Assembly: GCF_030127125.1 (NCBI RefSeq)
Contig: NZ_CP126157.1
Location: 1 to 64,000, forward strand
Direction: 5' to 3'
Origin: Halobaculum litoreum
GTDB lineage: Archaea; Halobacteriota; Halobacteria; Halobacteriales; Haloferacaceae
DNA: 64,000 nucleotides
A program made the translations under genes and the position numbers. This document shows, piece after piece, positions 25,012 through 35,909 of the stretch. The notes beneath the pieces were generated by a model that saw only the letters and a program-made list of their open reading frames with translations, had not been told where the DNA came from and ran no database searches. Each line of letters begins with the position of its first letter. The first letter of the stretch is position 1.

Positions 25012-27309
25012 TCAGGCGCCCGCCTCCGCGCCGTCGGCCCCCTCGCGGCGCTCGCGTCGCTTCGCCTGGAGGAAGCGGAACGTCACCGCGAGGCCGACCC
25101 CGTACGCCCAGTGGGCGACGAGGACGAACCCGACGTACCCGAGGAACGCCAGCCCGGACTGCCCGGTGTAGAAGGCGATCAGGAACCCCGAGGAGATGAT
25201 CGTCGCGAACACCAGCCCCGTCTCGAACAGCAGGCGGCCGGGGAGGTACTCGGCGAACGCGAGGAACAACAGCGGCCACGTCACCGCGCCGCCGACGAGG
25301 AACAACAGCGCCCCGACGAGCGGCGTCCCGGGCAGTCCCACCAGCTCCGCGAGCTCGACGAGCGCCGCCAGATCGAACACCCCGACGAGCGCGGCCGTGC
25401 CGAGCCCGCCCGCCATCAGCAGCGTGCCGACGACGCCCGCGACCGCGGCGATCGAGGCGTTCTCGGCGACCGTCCGCCACGTCGAGCCGACCGCGCCGGC
25501 CCCGAGCGAACTCCCCGGCACCGCCGCGTCGAACGACGGCCGGACGTCGTCGGGGTCGGGCTCGTGCGGTTCCATGTCGTACCGCTCGACGAGGCGGTCC
25601 TCGAACCACGCCCACTCGTTGCTGAACTGGCCCGTCCGCTTGAGGTCCCACGGGTCGGTCGTCTCCACGCGATCGCCCTGCCAGTACGACACGAGCATGT
25701 TGTACAGCCACAACAGCGCCGCCAGCCCGACGACGTACGCGCCGACGGTGGCGATCTGTTGGGCGAACTGGTACTCGGCGGGGTAGATCGCCTGGCGCCG
25801 CGGGAGGCCGAGCCCCCCGATGACCAACAGCGTCATGAACGTCACCGTCGAGCCGAACACGAGCAACACCGACTGGAACCGCGCGAGCCGGCGGTCGTAC
25901 CACCGCCCGGTGATGAGCGGGTACCAGTAGTAGCTCGCGGCGATCATGAGGAACGGGATGATCCCGACGACGATGAGGTGGAAGTGGCCGACGACGTAGT
26001 AGGTGCCGTGGTAGAGGATGTCGACGGGGATCACCGCGAGGAACACGCCGGTGACGCCGCCGATGATGAACGTCCCGATGCCGCCGACACAGAGGATCAT
26101 CGGCGCGGTCAACCGGATGTCGCCGTCCCACATCGTCGTGAGCCAGTTGAACACCTTGATCGCCGACGGCACCGCGATGGCGATGGACACCGCCATGAAC
26201 GACGCCTTCAGCCGCGGGTCGATCCCGGTCGCGAACATGTGGTGGGCCCACACGCCGAAGGAGAGCACCGACAGCCCGAGCGTCGAGTACACCACGGCGC
26301 GGAAGCCGAACAACGAGCGCCCGACGAACTTCGGGAGGATGAGGCTCATCAGCCCCGTCGCCGGGAGGAACAGGATGTACACCTCCGGGTGCCCCCAGAA
26401 CCAGAACAGGTGCTGCCAGAGGATGGGGCCGCCGCCCTCGACGGCGAAGAACGTCGTCGCGAAGTTGCGGTCCATGAGGAGCATCACGAGCGCCGACCCC
26501 AACAGCGGGAACGCGAACAGCGCGATGCCGCTGGTGACGAGCATGTTCCACGAGAAGATGTCGAGGTTCCCCCACGTCACCCCCTCGCCGCGCTCGTAGA
26601 ACACGGTCGCGATGAAGTTGATCGCGCCGACGGTCGTCGCGACCCCGCTCAGGTGGAGGCCGACGAGCAGCAGGTCCACCTGCGGGTTGGGCGACTGGAC
26701 CGACAGCGGCGCGTACAGCGTCCACCCCACGGCCACCTCGCGCATCGAGAGGATGAACGGGATCGACTCGGGGTCGACGACCAGCGTGAGCCCCTGCCCG
26801 GCCACCTGGAAGAACAGGCCGGCCCGCGCGAGCAACAGCGCGGGCGGCAACAGCCAGAAGCCGATTGCGTTCACCCGCGGGAACGCCATGTCCTCGGCGT
26901 CGATCATCAGCGGGAGGACGTAGTTGCCGATGCCGAAGAACACCGGCGCGACGAAGAAGATGAGCATCGTCAGCCCGTGGGTGGTGAACAGGGCGTTGTA
27001 CGTCTCCGGCGTCCAGATGTCCGCCGCCGGCGTGAGCAGCTCCGTCCGCAGCATCATCGCGTCGACGCCGCCCCACAGCCCCGCGACGGTGCCGAACGCG
27101 ATGTACAGCAGGCCGATCTCGCGGTGGTTCGTCGTCGTGAGCCACCGCAGCGCCTCGCCGCGCAGCCGGACGAACTCGTCGACCAGCGCGTCGCGCTCGA
27201 CGTACCCTCCGTCGCTCGTCAGGCGGTCGCGACTCGCCCGCCACCACAGCCCCACACAGCCGCACAACAGCGTCGCCAGCGCCGCGACCTCGATGAGGGG
27301 TCGGTTCAT
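25012..27309 (-). CDS. coxA: Cytochrome c oxidase subunit I with C-terminal membrane extension
   Basis: 765 residues from ATG 27309. All metal ligands of a heme-copper oxidase are visible. They are the low-spin heme histidine in HGLTMLIFF, the CuB histidine and cross-linked tyrosine in HPEVYILFLPATG, the HH pair in VWAHHMFATG, and the heme a/a3 histidines in YVVGHFHLIVVG. The first 80 residues form an extra N-terminal helix region. After the normal core, about 150 additional residues add roughly four helices (GVVGTLLMAGGLGTAALVGV, LAHWAYGVGL-like). The enzyme reduces oxygen to water and pumps protons. It is divergently transcribed from coxB across 170 bp that must contain both promoters. Confidence 0.93.
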   Translation of the reverse strand: MNRPLIEVAALATLLCGCVGLWWRASRDRLTSDGGYVERDALVDEFVRLRGEALRWLTTTNHREIGLLYIAFGTVAGLWGGVDAMMLRTELLTPAADIWTPETYNALFTTHGLTMLIFFVAPVFFGIGNYVLPLMIDAEDMAFPRVNAIGFWLLPPALLLARAGLFFQVAGQGLTLVVDPESIPFILSMREVAVGWTLYAPLSVQSPNPQVDLLLVGLHLSGVATTVGAINFIATVFYERGEGVTWGNLDIFSWNMLVTSGIALFAFPLLGSALVMLLMDRNFATTFFAVEGGGPILWQHLFWFWGHPEVYILFLPATGLMSLILPKFVGRSLFGFRAVVYSTLGLSVLSFGVWAHHMFATGIDPRLKASFMAVSIAIAVPSAIKVFNWLTTMWDGDIRLTAPMILCVGGIGTFIIGGVTGVFLAVIPVDILYHGTYYVVGHFHLIVVGIIPFLMIAASYYWYPLITGRWYDRRLARFQSVLLVFGSTVTFMTLLVIGGLGLPRRQAIYPAEYQFAQQIATVGAYVVGLAALLWLYNMLVSYWQGDRVETTDPWDLKRTGQFSNEWAWFEDRLVERYDMEPHEPDPDDVRPSFDAAVPGSSLGAGAVGSTWRTVAENASIAAVAGVVGTLLMAGGLGTAALVGVFDLAALVELAELVGLPGTPLVGALLFLVGGAVTWPLLFLAFAEYLPGRLLFETGLVFATIISSGFLIAFYTGQSGLAFLGYVGFVLVAHWAYGVGLAVTFRFLQAKRRERREGADGAEAGA

Positions 27310-27479
27310 GCTCCCCGCGGAACCTCGCCGTCGCGTGGGGCTTCGGTGTCGTTCATTGTCACGTTCTCTCACACGGACTCACATAAAATTCGGGGGGCGG
27401 CGCGGGGACGGGCTCCAGCCGGGCTGTATTCGTGCGAACACTTAACAGCCGGCGCGGGGTTGTCGGACTCGAAACACGA

Positions 27480-28256
27480 ATGCGCGGACCCCGTGGACTC
27501 CCCCGACTACTCGCCGCCGTCGGCCTCGCCGGAGTGGGGGTGGCGCTCGTCGCGACGCTCGCGGCCGCGCCCGCGGCCGCCCAGTCGGTCAACCGGGCGG
27601 CGATCGACAACCTGAACGAGCAACTGCTGTACGTGGCGCTCCCGCTCGTGCTGTTCGTCGAGATCACCCTCCTGTACGCGGTGTACCGCTTCCGCGACAA
27701 CGACGACCCGAAGCCGACGACGAAGGACTCGCCGCTGGAGATCACGTGGACGGCCGTCACCGGGATCATCCTCCTGTTCGTCGGCATCTCGGCGTACTTC
27801 GTCCTCGCGAACCCCTACATCACGCCCGCCGCCGCCAGCGGGCCCACGGTCGAGACGCAGGGCGACCCCGTCGAGATCGACGTCGTCGCCTACCAGTGGG
27901 GGTGGGAGTTCCGCTACCCCGACGCGAACGTGACGACCCAGGGCGAGGTGGTGGTCCCCCGGGGCAGAGACGTCGTCCTCACGCTGCACACCCGCGACGT
28001 GATCCACTCGTTCTACGCGCCGGATCTCGGCATCAAACAGGACGCCGTGCCGGGACAGGAGACGACGATCCGCACGCGCGCCACGGAAGTGGGGCAGTTC
28101 CGTGTCTACTGTGCCGAGCTGTGCGGCGTCGGTCACGCCCGCATGCGCGGCAGCGTCGCCGTGGTCGCGCCGACGGCGTACGACGAGTGGCTCGAGACGG
28201 GCGACCTCCCGCCGAACGCGACGACGCCGACCGCGACGGCGACGGCCGCGAACTGA
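27480..28256 (+). CDS. coxB: Cytochrome c oxidase subunit II
   Basis: 258 residues from ATG 27480. A signal/anchor (LPRLLAAVGLAGVGVALVAT) is followed by two membrane helices and an extracellular cupredoxin domain. The CuA site is present: YQWGWEF for docking and CAELCGVGHARM with the Cys-x3-Cys-x3-His-x2-Met ligands, plus the upstream histidine in VIHSFYAPDLG. The protein takes electrons from a blue-copper donor or cytochrome and passes them to subunit I. The C-terminal tail is rich in Thr/Pro. The promoter region is shared divergently with coxA. Confidence 0.93.
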   Translation: MRGPRGLPRLLAAVGLAGVGVALVATLAAAPAAAQSVNRAAIDNLNEQLLYVALPLVLFVEITLLYAVYRFRDNDDPKPTTKDSPLEITWTAVTGIILLFVGISAYFVLANPYITPAAASGPTVETQGDPVEIDVVAYQWGWEFRYPDANVTTQGEVVVPRGRDVVLTLHTRDVIHSFYAPDLGIKQDAVPGQETTIRTRATEVGQFRVYCAELCGVGHARMRGSVAVVAPTAYDEWLETGDLPPNATTPTATATAAN

Positions 28257-28462
28257 CCGCCTCGCCCCGACGCGGGTCGTCGGGCGGCTCGCCCGCCATC
28301 CAGTCCTCGCCGTACGCGGCGTCCGAAGGCGAAGCCCACACGTCGTGCCCGGCACGCTACGCCGCACCCTTCGGCGAGCGCGGCCGCTCGCTCGTCCCGA
28401 CGTCGCCTCGACCGTACCGGTGCCGGCGACGCGACTCACGACCGAGCTGCCGTGAAAAATTC

Positions 28463-28486
28463 AGATATGTGGATATTCACATATCT
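28463..28486. repeat. Palindrome AGATATGTG-N6-CACATATCT
   Basis: Nine-base perfect arms with GATATT as spacer, in the 292-bp gap between the convergent coxB and HTH genes (28257-28548), where no promoter is expected. It shares the 12-mer TATGTGGATATT with the iteron-like array before parA (44449-44460). The rest of the gap holds no clear gene. Confidence 0.5.
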
Positions 28487-28548
28487 AAATGGCTGAATCC
28501 GCACCTGTCGCACTCGTCGGGAACGGTGACTCGGCGGGTGCCTCCGGG

Positions 28549-28881
28549 TTAGATGGCTTCGTCGGTCGGCGTCTCGACGACCTCGTTGGCGTCGTGGTCG
28601 TACGTGATGAGCCCGGCTGCGTCGAGTTTCGGGAGGTGGATGTGGTGGAGCGTGATCGCGACTGTCCGCTCGTCGCCGCCGTCGGTGGCACAGCCGTCGC
28701 GCCGCTCCATCGCGGCGACTTCGCTCGCGACGTCGTCGAGGGAGACGCACCCGTCGCAGTCGACGAGCACGGATAGCGCGAACTTTCGCCGCTCGGAGGA
28801 CAGCAGGGCGTGATACTCGCTCGTCGTCAGCTCGGTCTCGTCGGCGGACTGACCGAGCACGTCGGTCGAGGTTGGTGACAT
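28549..28881 (-). CDS. Winged-helix regulator (DUF7344-type)
   Basis: 110 residues from ATG 28881. The sequence ELTTSEYHALLSSERRKFAL, then CVSLDDVASEVAAME and TLHHIHLPKLDAAGLITYD, is the layout of the haloarchaeal winged-helix domain DUF7344. That domain is usually found alone or attached to signalling proteins. It probably binds DNA as a dimer. It is divergent from the Bat-like regulator gene, 220 bp away, and may regulate it or itself. Confidence 0.7.
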   Translation of the reverse strand: MSPTSTDVLGQSADETELTTSEYHALLSSERRKFALSVLVDCDGCVSLDDVASEVAAMERRDGCATDGGDERTVAITLHHIHLPKLDAAGLITYDHDANEVVETPTDEAI

Positions 28882-29101
28882 GGTGGAGTCGGGGCGGGAA
28901 CGGCCCACGATACCAGAATCAAGCGAGGCTGTCCCCCTAAGCGTGTACCCACACCAGTTAGGTTCCGTTCGGAGGCGTCGCTCGTGTCAAGCCGACGGCG
29001 CGTCCGGATACCTGCATCGTACCGGCAGAACGGGTGTAAAGCATGTACGGGCTCGGTTCCGTCGACGGAAGGTACATCGTGTCGCCCGTAGAGAGCGTGC
29101 T

Positions 29102-32100
29102 ATGGACACCAGTTCGCTTTCGACGCCGCTGGCCGAGACGCTCGCGGCGTTCGACGGCTCCGGGACCCCGCTCGCGACACCGGAGGTCGCGGCGGGACTC
29201 TCCGTCGGCCGCCGCGGGACGTACGAGCGGCTCCGGACGCTGGCGGACCGGGGGCTGATCCGGACCAAGAAGGTCGGCGCGAACGCCCGGATCTGGTGGC
29301 GCCCCGGCCCGCCGACGGGGACGGTCGGGAGCGACACGCGCGGGCCCGTCGACGGCTCGGCACGGGGACCCGCCCCGGCCGCGGCGGCGTCGAGCACCGA
29401 GTTGACGGCGGCGCTGGGGGCCGCGGCGAGAGCGGGCAGCGCGATCGCCGCCATCGTGGACGCGTCCGGCGCCGAGTCGCGTATCCGACGCCTCGAGCGT
29501 CGCTGCGAGTCGTTACGCGCGGAACTGTCGACGACCGCCGCTCGGCTCGGCGCCGAGTTCGTCGCGGTCGACGCCGCCTCCCGGATCACTTGGCACTCGC
29601 CGGACGCCGCGACGCTCCTCGGGGTAGCGCGAGCGGACGCCGTCGGCTGGCCGGTGAGCGAGGCGCTGCCCGCGGGCGACGACGAGGACGCCGACGACGT
29701 CGTTCGGCAGGTGATGGAATCCGGCGAATCGGTTCGCGTCGAGCGGCCGGTTCCGGCCGCGGAGATCCGGATCGAGATCTCGGCGTTCCCGTCCGCAACG
29801 GGGGTGTCGGTGTATCTCCGCGACGTGACCGACCGGGTCCGCCGGGCCCGGGCGCTCGCACGCCACGAGGCGGCGGTGACGGCGACGGCCGACGGTGCGT
29901 TCGCGGTCGACGCCGACGGGCGGGTCACGTGGGCCGACGAGACGTTCGCCTCGTTGGTCGACGAGACGCCGGCCGCGCTGGTCGGCACGGCGCTCCCGGC
30001 TGTGGTCGACGACGACCGTCTCCTCGAGGTGGTGCAGTCGGTGACCGGGTCCGACGGCGACGCCGACCCGAGCACGCCCGTCGAGACGACGGTGACCGGA
30101 CCCGACGACGCGCAGAGGATCTGGGAACTGCGGGCCGCCCCGGTCGACAGCTCGACGACCGGCGACGGGGAGCGGGCGGTCGTCGTCCGCGACGTGACCG
30201 AGCAGCGCGACCGCGAGCGGTCGCTCGCGGAGTCGGGGGCCCGGCTCCGCACGCTCGTCGACGCCATCCCGAACGGCACCGTGACGCTCGTGTCGCCGGA
30301 CCTGCGGTACCGGACGGTCGGCGGGACGACGAGCGACGCCGTCGCCTCGGCCGACGAGTTGGAGGGTCGCCGATTGCGGGACGTCCTCCCCGAGGCCGTC
30401 GCCGACGGGGTGATACCCGGCTACGAGTCGGCGCTGGCCGGCGAGCCGGCGACCTCGGAGCAGGTGTTCGGCGGTCGGACCTACGAGTGCCACCACCGCC
30501 CCGTGCGCGACGACGAGGGACGGGTGGTGTCGGCGTTCGGCATCGCCTACGACGTGACCGAGCGGACGCGAACCGAGCGCACGCTCCGGCGACAAGCTGT
30601 GTCAGCAGGAGGCCGTCGTCGAACTCGGCCGACGCGCGCTGGCCGACGATGACCTCGACGACCTGCTCGCGGCGACGGTGACGCGCGTGGCCGACTCGGC
30701 GGACGCCGACCGCTGTGGCGTCCTCGCCGAGGCGGACGACGGCTCCCCGAGGACGCTCCGTGCGGCAGTCGGCTGGTCCGCCCCCGACGAGCTCCCGGCG
30801 GACGGCCTCCGCGCGACGATCGGCCGCGAGGACGACCCGTGGGGCGTGCTCGTCGCGGCGACGGACGACGCGGACCCGGACGCCGACGCGTTCGTCGAGG
30901 CCGTCGCGACGGTGCTCACGTTGGCGGTCGAGCGCCGCCGGCGTCGTCGCGAGACGACAGCGAGACACGAGCTCCAGGCGACGCTCAACAGCCTCCACGA
31001 CGTCGTGAGCGAGGTGACCGACGCGATCGTCGCCCAGTCGACGCGCGAGGAGATCGAGGAGACGGTGTGCGAACTGCTCGCCGACTCCGAGGCGTACAAG
31101 TTCGCGTGGATCGGCGCGGTCGACGAGCCGTCACAGGAGGTTCACGTCCGCACCGAGGCCGGCGTCGAGGGGTACCTCGACGGCCTGACGCTGTCGGTCG
31201 ACCCCGACCACCCGTTCGACGGCGGGCCGACCGCCGACGCGCTCCGCACCGGCACCGTCCAAGTGACGAACGACGCCCGGTCGGACCCGCGGTTCTCGCC
31301 GGTCCGCGACCGGGTGAACGCGTACGACTTCCGGTCGTCCGCGGCGATCCCCATCGCCCACGAGGGCACGACGTACGGGGTGTTGAACGTGTACGCCGGC
31401 CGAGAGGGCGCGTTCCGGTCGCGCGAACGGGCCGTCATCGCCCGCCTCGGCGAGATCGTCGGCCACGTGATCGCCGCCTCCGAGCGCAAGCGCGCGCTGT
31501 TGAGCGACGACCTCGTCGAGTTGACTCTCCGCATCGACGACCTGTTCGTCGCGCTCGACACGTCCGTCGACCCCGAGGGGTGGTTCTCGTTCGACCACAT
31601 GGTGCCGGTGGACGACGGCGACTTCATCGTGTACGGCCGCGCGACCGAGGAGGCGGTCCCGTTCCTCCGCGATCTCGAGCGGGTGAACCCCGAGTGGGAG
31701 TCGGTCACCGTCAGGTCCGAGGGGTCGCCGGCGCGGTACGAACTCCACGGTGTCGACCTCCCGGTGTTCTCGGCGATCGCCTCGCAGGGCGGCTACTTCG
31801 AGGACGTCGTCATCGAGGACGGCGACCTCCGGATGACGTTGTACCTCTCGCCGTCCGTCGACGTCCACTCCGTACTGGAGTCGCTCCGGCACAACTACCC
31901 CCAAACGGAGATCCGGAGCAGACGTCAGTTCACCCGCTCGTTCGAGGACGTCGTCCGGATCCGGCGCCGGATCGTCACCGACCTCACCGACCGCCAGCGG
32001 GCGACGCTGGAGGCGGCGTTCTACGCGGGCTACTTCGAGTGGCCCCGCGACGCCGACGGCGGCGCCGTCGCAGACTCGATGGGCGTGTCGCCGCCGACGT

Positions 32101-32177
32101 TCCACCAACACCTCCGGACCGCTCAGCGAAAGGTCCTCCAAGCCGTGCTGTCGTCGCCGACGGTCGGCCCCGAGTGA
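29102..32177 (+). CDS. Bat-like multi-sensor transcription regulator, frame broken once
   Basis: About 1025 residues when two lost bases near 30590 are restored. The N-terminus (residues 1-65) is a winged helix (ATPEVAAGLSVGRRGTYERL). Then follow PAS-type domains, including one around ADGAFAVDADGRVTWADETF and one around LVDAIPNGTVTLVSPDLRYR. A GAF domain comes next (FAWIGAVDEPSQEVHVRTEA, AIPIAHEGTTYGVLNVYAG). A Bat-type output domain with an HTH_10 closes the protein (LTDRQRATLEAAFYAGYFEW ... VSPPTFHQHLRTAQRK). Bat proteins activate genes such as bop in response to light or redox. The target here is unknown. The ATG at 29102 is the first sensible start. Confidence 0.82.
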
Positions 32178-32245
32178 CCGCGCGGCGGCGCCGCGACCGC
32201 CGGGTCGGCGTCGGGTCGCGACTCCCGGTCGCCGGCCGGTCGCGG

Positions 32246-33009
32246 TCAGTACACCAACTCCCCGTCGATGAACTTGCGGGCCCGCTCGTCGTCGGGGTCG
32301 CCGAACACGGTCTCGGTCGGCCCCTGTTCGATGAGGGTCCCGTCGAGCATGACGCCGACGCGGTCGGCGATCCGTCGCGCCTGCTGCATGTCGTGGGTGG
32401 CGACGACGACCGCGATGTCGCGCTCGCGCGCCGCCGCGACGGCCTCCTCGATGAGCGCCGTGTTGCGCGGGTCGAGGTTGGACGCCGGCTCGTCGAGCAG
32501 GAGCACGTCCGGCTCGGTGGCCAGCGCCCGCGCGAACGCGACCCGCTGGGCTTCGCCGGCCGACAGCGACCGGGCGGGCCGGTGTGCCGCCTCCCGTAGC
32601 CCGACCGTCTCCAGCGCGTCCGCGACCGACTCCTCGAGCGGCGGTCGCCCGACCAGCCCACGAAGCCACCGGCGGGCGCGGTCTGGCCACGAGCGCCGGA
32701 CGGCTAACCCGTAGCCGGCGTTGTGGGCGACCGACGTCGAGAACAGCGACCGGTTCTGGAACACCATCCCGATCCGGCGCCGCGTCGCCACCCGTCGGCC
32801 GTTCGACAGCGACCACGCGTCGGTGCCCGCGGCTCGCACGGTGCCCGCGTCGGGGGCTCGAACAGCGCGAGCAGGCGCAACAGGGTGGTCTTCCCGGTGC
32901 CCGAGGGGCCGATGAGCGCGAACGTCTCCCCCGGCGTCGCCCGCAGCGACACGTTGCGGAGCACTCGGTCGTCGTCGTAGCCGAAGCCGACCGCGTCGGC
33001 TTCGATCAT
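32246..33009 (-). CDS. tupC: Tungstate-type ABC transporter ATP-binding protein, frame broken once
   Basis: The protein starts [20 protein letters not shown] with Walker [15 protein letters not shown]. One lost base near 32850 changes the frame. It continues with Q-loop [12 protein letters not shown], signature [16 protein letters not shown], Walker [13 protein letters not shown] and H-loop [16 protein letters not shown]. Length is about 255 residues, normal for a substrate-importing ABC ATPase. It overlaps the permease gene by four bases and forms the energising subunit of the tup system. Confidence 0.83.
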
Positions 33010-33761
33010 GCCCGCCCCCGATCGCGAACGACGTTTCCGAGGCCGTTGACCGCCAAGGCGATCGTCAACAGCACGACGCCGAGCGCGATGCCCGTCCCGT
33101 AGTTGCCCTGCCGTGCCTCCAGCGTAATCGCCGTCGTCAGCGTCCGCGTGAACGACACGCGCGCGCCGCCGCCGGTCGCGATGGCGATGTTGCCGCCGAC
33201 GATGAGCACGGAGCCGACCTCGCTGACCGCCCGCCCGAACCCGGCGAGCACGGCCGTGACGAGTCCGTACCGCGCCTCCCGGACGACCGCGATCTGGACG
33301 TCGCGGGCGGTGCCGCCGGCCGCGAACGCCGCGTCCCGGATCGACGGGTCGACGCTCTCGATGGCCGACAGCGTCACGCTCGTGATCACCGGCGTCGCGA
33401 GCACCACCTGCGAGACGACCATCGCCGTCGGCGTGTACAGCAGCTCCACGCCGCCAAAGGAGTAGAGGACGCCCACGCCCGGCAGGCCCAGATCGAAGCC
33501 GCCGCCGACCGGGCCCGCGTTCGAGAGCAGCAACAGGACGACCAGCCCGACGACGACGCTCGGGAACCCCATCCCGGTGTTGATCACCGAGACGAGCACG
33601 CCCTTCCCGCGGAAGTCGCCGAAGCCGAGCACGCCGGCGAGCACGACGCTCACGAGCGTACTGATCGACACCGCCGCAAGGCTCACCTGGAGGGTGACGA
33701 CGACGATGCTGATCAGGTAACGGGTGCCGAACTCCGCGATGATGCCGCCGAACACGTTCAC
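33006..33761 (-). CDS. tupB: Tungstate-type ABC transporter permease
   Basis: 251 residues from a GTG at 33761, with five to six membrane helices. The EAA-type loop that docks with the ATPase lies around [37 protein letters not shown] is typical of TupB/WtpB-like permeases. It lies between tupA (17 bp upstream) and tupC (overlap), so all three are co-transcribed. The longer ATG-initiated frame upstream runs into the end of tupA and is not preferred. Confidence 0.85.
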   Translation of the reverse strand: MNVFGGIIAEFGTRYLISIVVVTLQVSLAAVSISTLVSVVLAGVLGFGDFRGKGVLVSVINTGMGFPSVVVGLVVLLLLSNAGPVGGGFDLGLPGVGVLYSFGGVELLYTPTAMVVSQVVLATPVITSVTLSAIESVDPSIRDAAFAAGGTARDVQIAVVREARYGLVTAVLAGFGRAVSEVGSVLIVGGNIAIATGGGARVSFTRTLTTAITLEARQGNYGTGIALGVVLLTIALAVNGLGNVVRDRGRA

Positions 33762-33778
33762 CCTCCCGGCGGGAAGTG

Positions 33779-34834
33779 TTAGAAGCCCTCCGGAACGAAC
33801 TCGTCGACCCACGACTGGAAGCGCTCGGGCGACACCGACGCCGACGAAGCCCCGTCGTAGTCCTGCGGGACGTACTGCTGGAAGTCCGGCTCCTCGGAGA
33901 GCGCGTTCGGGAAGAACAGCTGCGACCCGTTGGCGGTGTACTCCTCGATGGCCGCCTGCCCCATCGGGCTCGTGAGGAAGCTCACGTACGCCATCGCGGC
34001 CATGTAGTTCACGTTGTCGTGGACGGCCGGGTTCACCGGGATGACGCCGTAGGGGTTCTGCAGGATCGCCGGGCCGTCACGGAGCGGCCCCTGCACGTGG
34101 ATCACCAGGTCGATGTTGTTCTGCTGGGAGAGGTACGTCCCACGGTCGGAGAGGGTGTACCCGCCGGTCTGGCTCGCCTGATTGAGGGTGTCGCCCATCC
34201 CCTGACCGGTCTCGCGGTACCACGAGCCCGCGGGTTCCACCCTGGCCGCCTCCCAGATGTTCAGCTCCTTGGTGTTCGTCCCGGAGTCGTCGCCGCGCGA
34301 GAGGAACGTCGCCTCCTGCTCGGCGATAGTGGCGAACGCCTCCGTCGCGCTCGACATCCCGTCGATCCCCGCGGGGTCGTCCTCCGGCCCGACGATGACG
34401 AAGTCGTTGAACATCACGTCGCGACGGTTGATGCCCGCGCCGTCGCGGAGGAACTCGTCCTCGGGCCCGCGTGCGTGCACGAGAATCACGTCGGCGTCGC
34501 CGTTGCGCCCCGTCTCGATGGCGGCGCCGGTTCCCTGCGAGATGGTCCGCACGGTGACGCCGAACGCCTCCTGGAACAGCGGGTTGATCGCGTCGAGCAG
34601 CCCCGTGTCGTACGTCGACGTGGTCGTCGCGAGCACGAGTTCGCCGTCGCCGACGTTCGGATCCGGCGGCTCGGTGGTCGACATGTCCCCCTCCGACTCG
34701 CCGGTGGCCGGCGCGTCGGTCGACCCGCCGCCGCTCCCGGAGCAGCCGGCCAGCCCCGCGAGGCCCGCCACACCCGTCGCCTGCATCAGTCGCCGCCGTG
34801 TAGTCCCCTCGTCGCCTCCGTCCCGGTCGCTCAT
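33779..34834 (-). CDS. tupA: Tungstate-binding lipoprotein
   Basis: 351 residues. A twin-arginine signal with lipobox ([20 protein letters not shown] then C) shows export in folded form and lipid anchoring on the outer face. The mature part begins [20 protein letters not shown], the TTT(S/T) anion-binding signature of TupA. It also has [20 protein letters not shown] and [15 protein letters not shown]. The protein captures tungstate, possibly molybdate, for import by TupBC, supplying tungsten or molybdenum cofactors. ATG 34834 follows a TATA box (GTTATAT on the minus strand at about 34858-34864). Confidence 0.88.
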   Translation of the reverse strand: MSDRDGGDEGTTRRRLMQATGVAGLAGLAGCSGSGGGSTDAPATGESEGDMSTTEPPDPNVGDGELVLATTTSTYDTGLLDAINPLFQEAFGVTVRTISQGTGAAIETGRNGDADVILVHARGPEDEFLRDGAGINRRDVMFNDFVIVGPEDDPAGIDGMSSATEAFATIAEQEATFLSRGDDSGTNTKELNIWEAARVEPAGSWYRETGQGMGDTLNQASQTGGYTLSDRGTYLSQQNNIDLVIHVQGPLRDGPAILQNPYGVIPVNPAVHDNVNYMAAMAYVSFLTSPMGQAAIEEYTANGSQLFFPNALSEEPDFQQYVPQDYDGASSASVSPERFQSWVDEFVPEGF

Positions 34835-34872
34835 GTCACCGGCGTTGTATCGCATCCGATATAACGCTTTCA

Positions 34873-34895
34873 CTACGGGTTACGCGTTCCCGTAG
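34873..34895. promoter_or_regulatory. Inverted repeat CTACGGG-N9-CCCGTAG upstream of tupA
   Basis: Seven-base perfect arms lie directly upstream of the TATA/BRE position of the tupA promoter. The location suits an activator site, or an operator for a metal-oxyanion-responsive regulator. No regulator gene is adjacent. Confidence 0.5.
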
Positions 34896-35112
34896 CGATC
34901 GGGTGAACGTAATGGCAATCGATTACCCTCCACACGAGGAACCCGCTGTCCGTTCCCTCGGAGCCGTGTCGGAACGCAACGCTGGCCCCGACCGAGGGGA
35001 GCGTGGTCCACTTGCTCCGGCTGTTTCGCAGAACGGTCGAAATCGGCGCGCTTCGGTGCCAGATCGGGAAATCCACCGCAACGGATAACCGCCGTTGAGT
35101 GGTACGTACGGT

Positions 35113-35493
35113 ATGACTCACGACGAACCGACCGACGACCCCGGCGGCGCGAACTCGACTCGCTCGACCGACTCGGCCTCGTCGCCCCCGACCGAGCGGA
35201 CCGAACGGTTCTGGCTCATCGCCACGGGGCTGCTGCTGGTCACCATGCCGGCGTTTACGCTGGTCGTCGCGTACGCGGTGCTGCTGGCGACACAGAGCGT
35301 GCTGGTCGGCAACATCACGACCGTCGAGCTCGTCGAACTGTACCTCATCGAACTGCTGGCGTTCGCGCTGTTCGGGTACCTGCTGTACCGCCTGACGGAG
35401 TTCTCCTCCCGACGACACGCCCGGGTCGAACAGCTTCGCAGCGGGAAGGACGCCACGGAGTCCGACCGCGGAACCGAGACCGGCACGGAGTAG
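35113..35493 (+). CDS. Two-helix membrane protein, 126 aa
   Basis: An acidic, Ser/Thr-rich N-terminal 40 residues precede two hydrophobic helices (WLIATGLLLVTMPAFTLVVA and ELYLIELLAFALFGYLLYRL). A charged cytoplasmic tail ends TETGTE. No family is recognised. The ATG at 35113 follows GTACGTACGGT. It is divergent from tupA with 278 bp between. Confidence 0.6.
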   Translation: MTHDEPTDDPGGANSTRSTDSASSPPTERTERFWLIATGLLLVTMPAFTLVVAYAVLLATQSVLVGNITTVELVELYLIELLAFALFGYLLYRLTEFSSRRHARVEQLRSGKDATESDRGTETGTE

Positions 35494-35909
35494 CCCTCAA
35501 CGCCTCCGACCGCTCGTCTCCGGCCTCGAAACTGCGGTTCCCCGAACCCGTTTTTGCACGGCGGCCTCCGCGGCGCCGATGTCGTCCGTAGTTGTGACAC
35601 GGGACGCTCCTGCCCGGTACTCTGGCGACCTCCGGCCCGCGACTGGTGAGATGACCTGCCGTCCCACACGATACCGACCAACTCCGCCTCATTTGCTACT
35701 CCCGGCCGAACCGAGCGCGCCCACCCACGGGAGCTCCGCCGGCCAGTCTATACATCGTATGTTGCGATATCGACGAACCAGCACCAGAAGGCCCACAGTT
35801 TCGGAGGATAGGCCAGTTACGGGTCGAATCTTCGCCGTTTCGGGGCCCATCACCTAACTAAGTGATCGATTCCTGACTATTCTGAACGAGATAATCGAGT
35901 GAGCATGGG
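35494..35909. other. Intergenic stretch before the insertion element
   Basis: Some 415 bp with GC-rich sequence at first and a lower-GC part after 35730. No ORF with protein-like composition was found on either strand. Composition changes toward the insertion sequence that follows. Confidence 0.35.

Noticed and set aside
24976..27615. An 879-codon plus-strand frame opposite coxA
   Set aside because: Low-complexity His/Arg/Asp-rich text typical of the antisense of a GC-rich gene. The minus strand encodes a complete oxidase subunit I.
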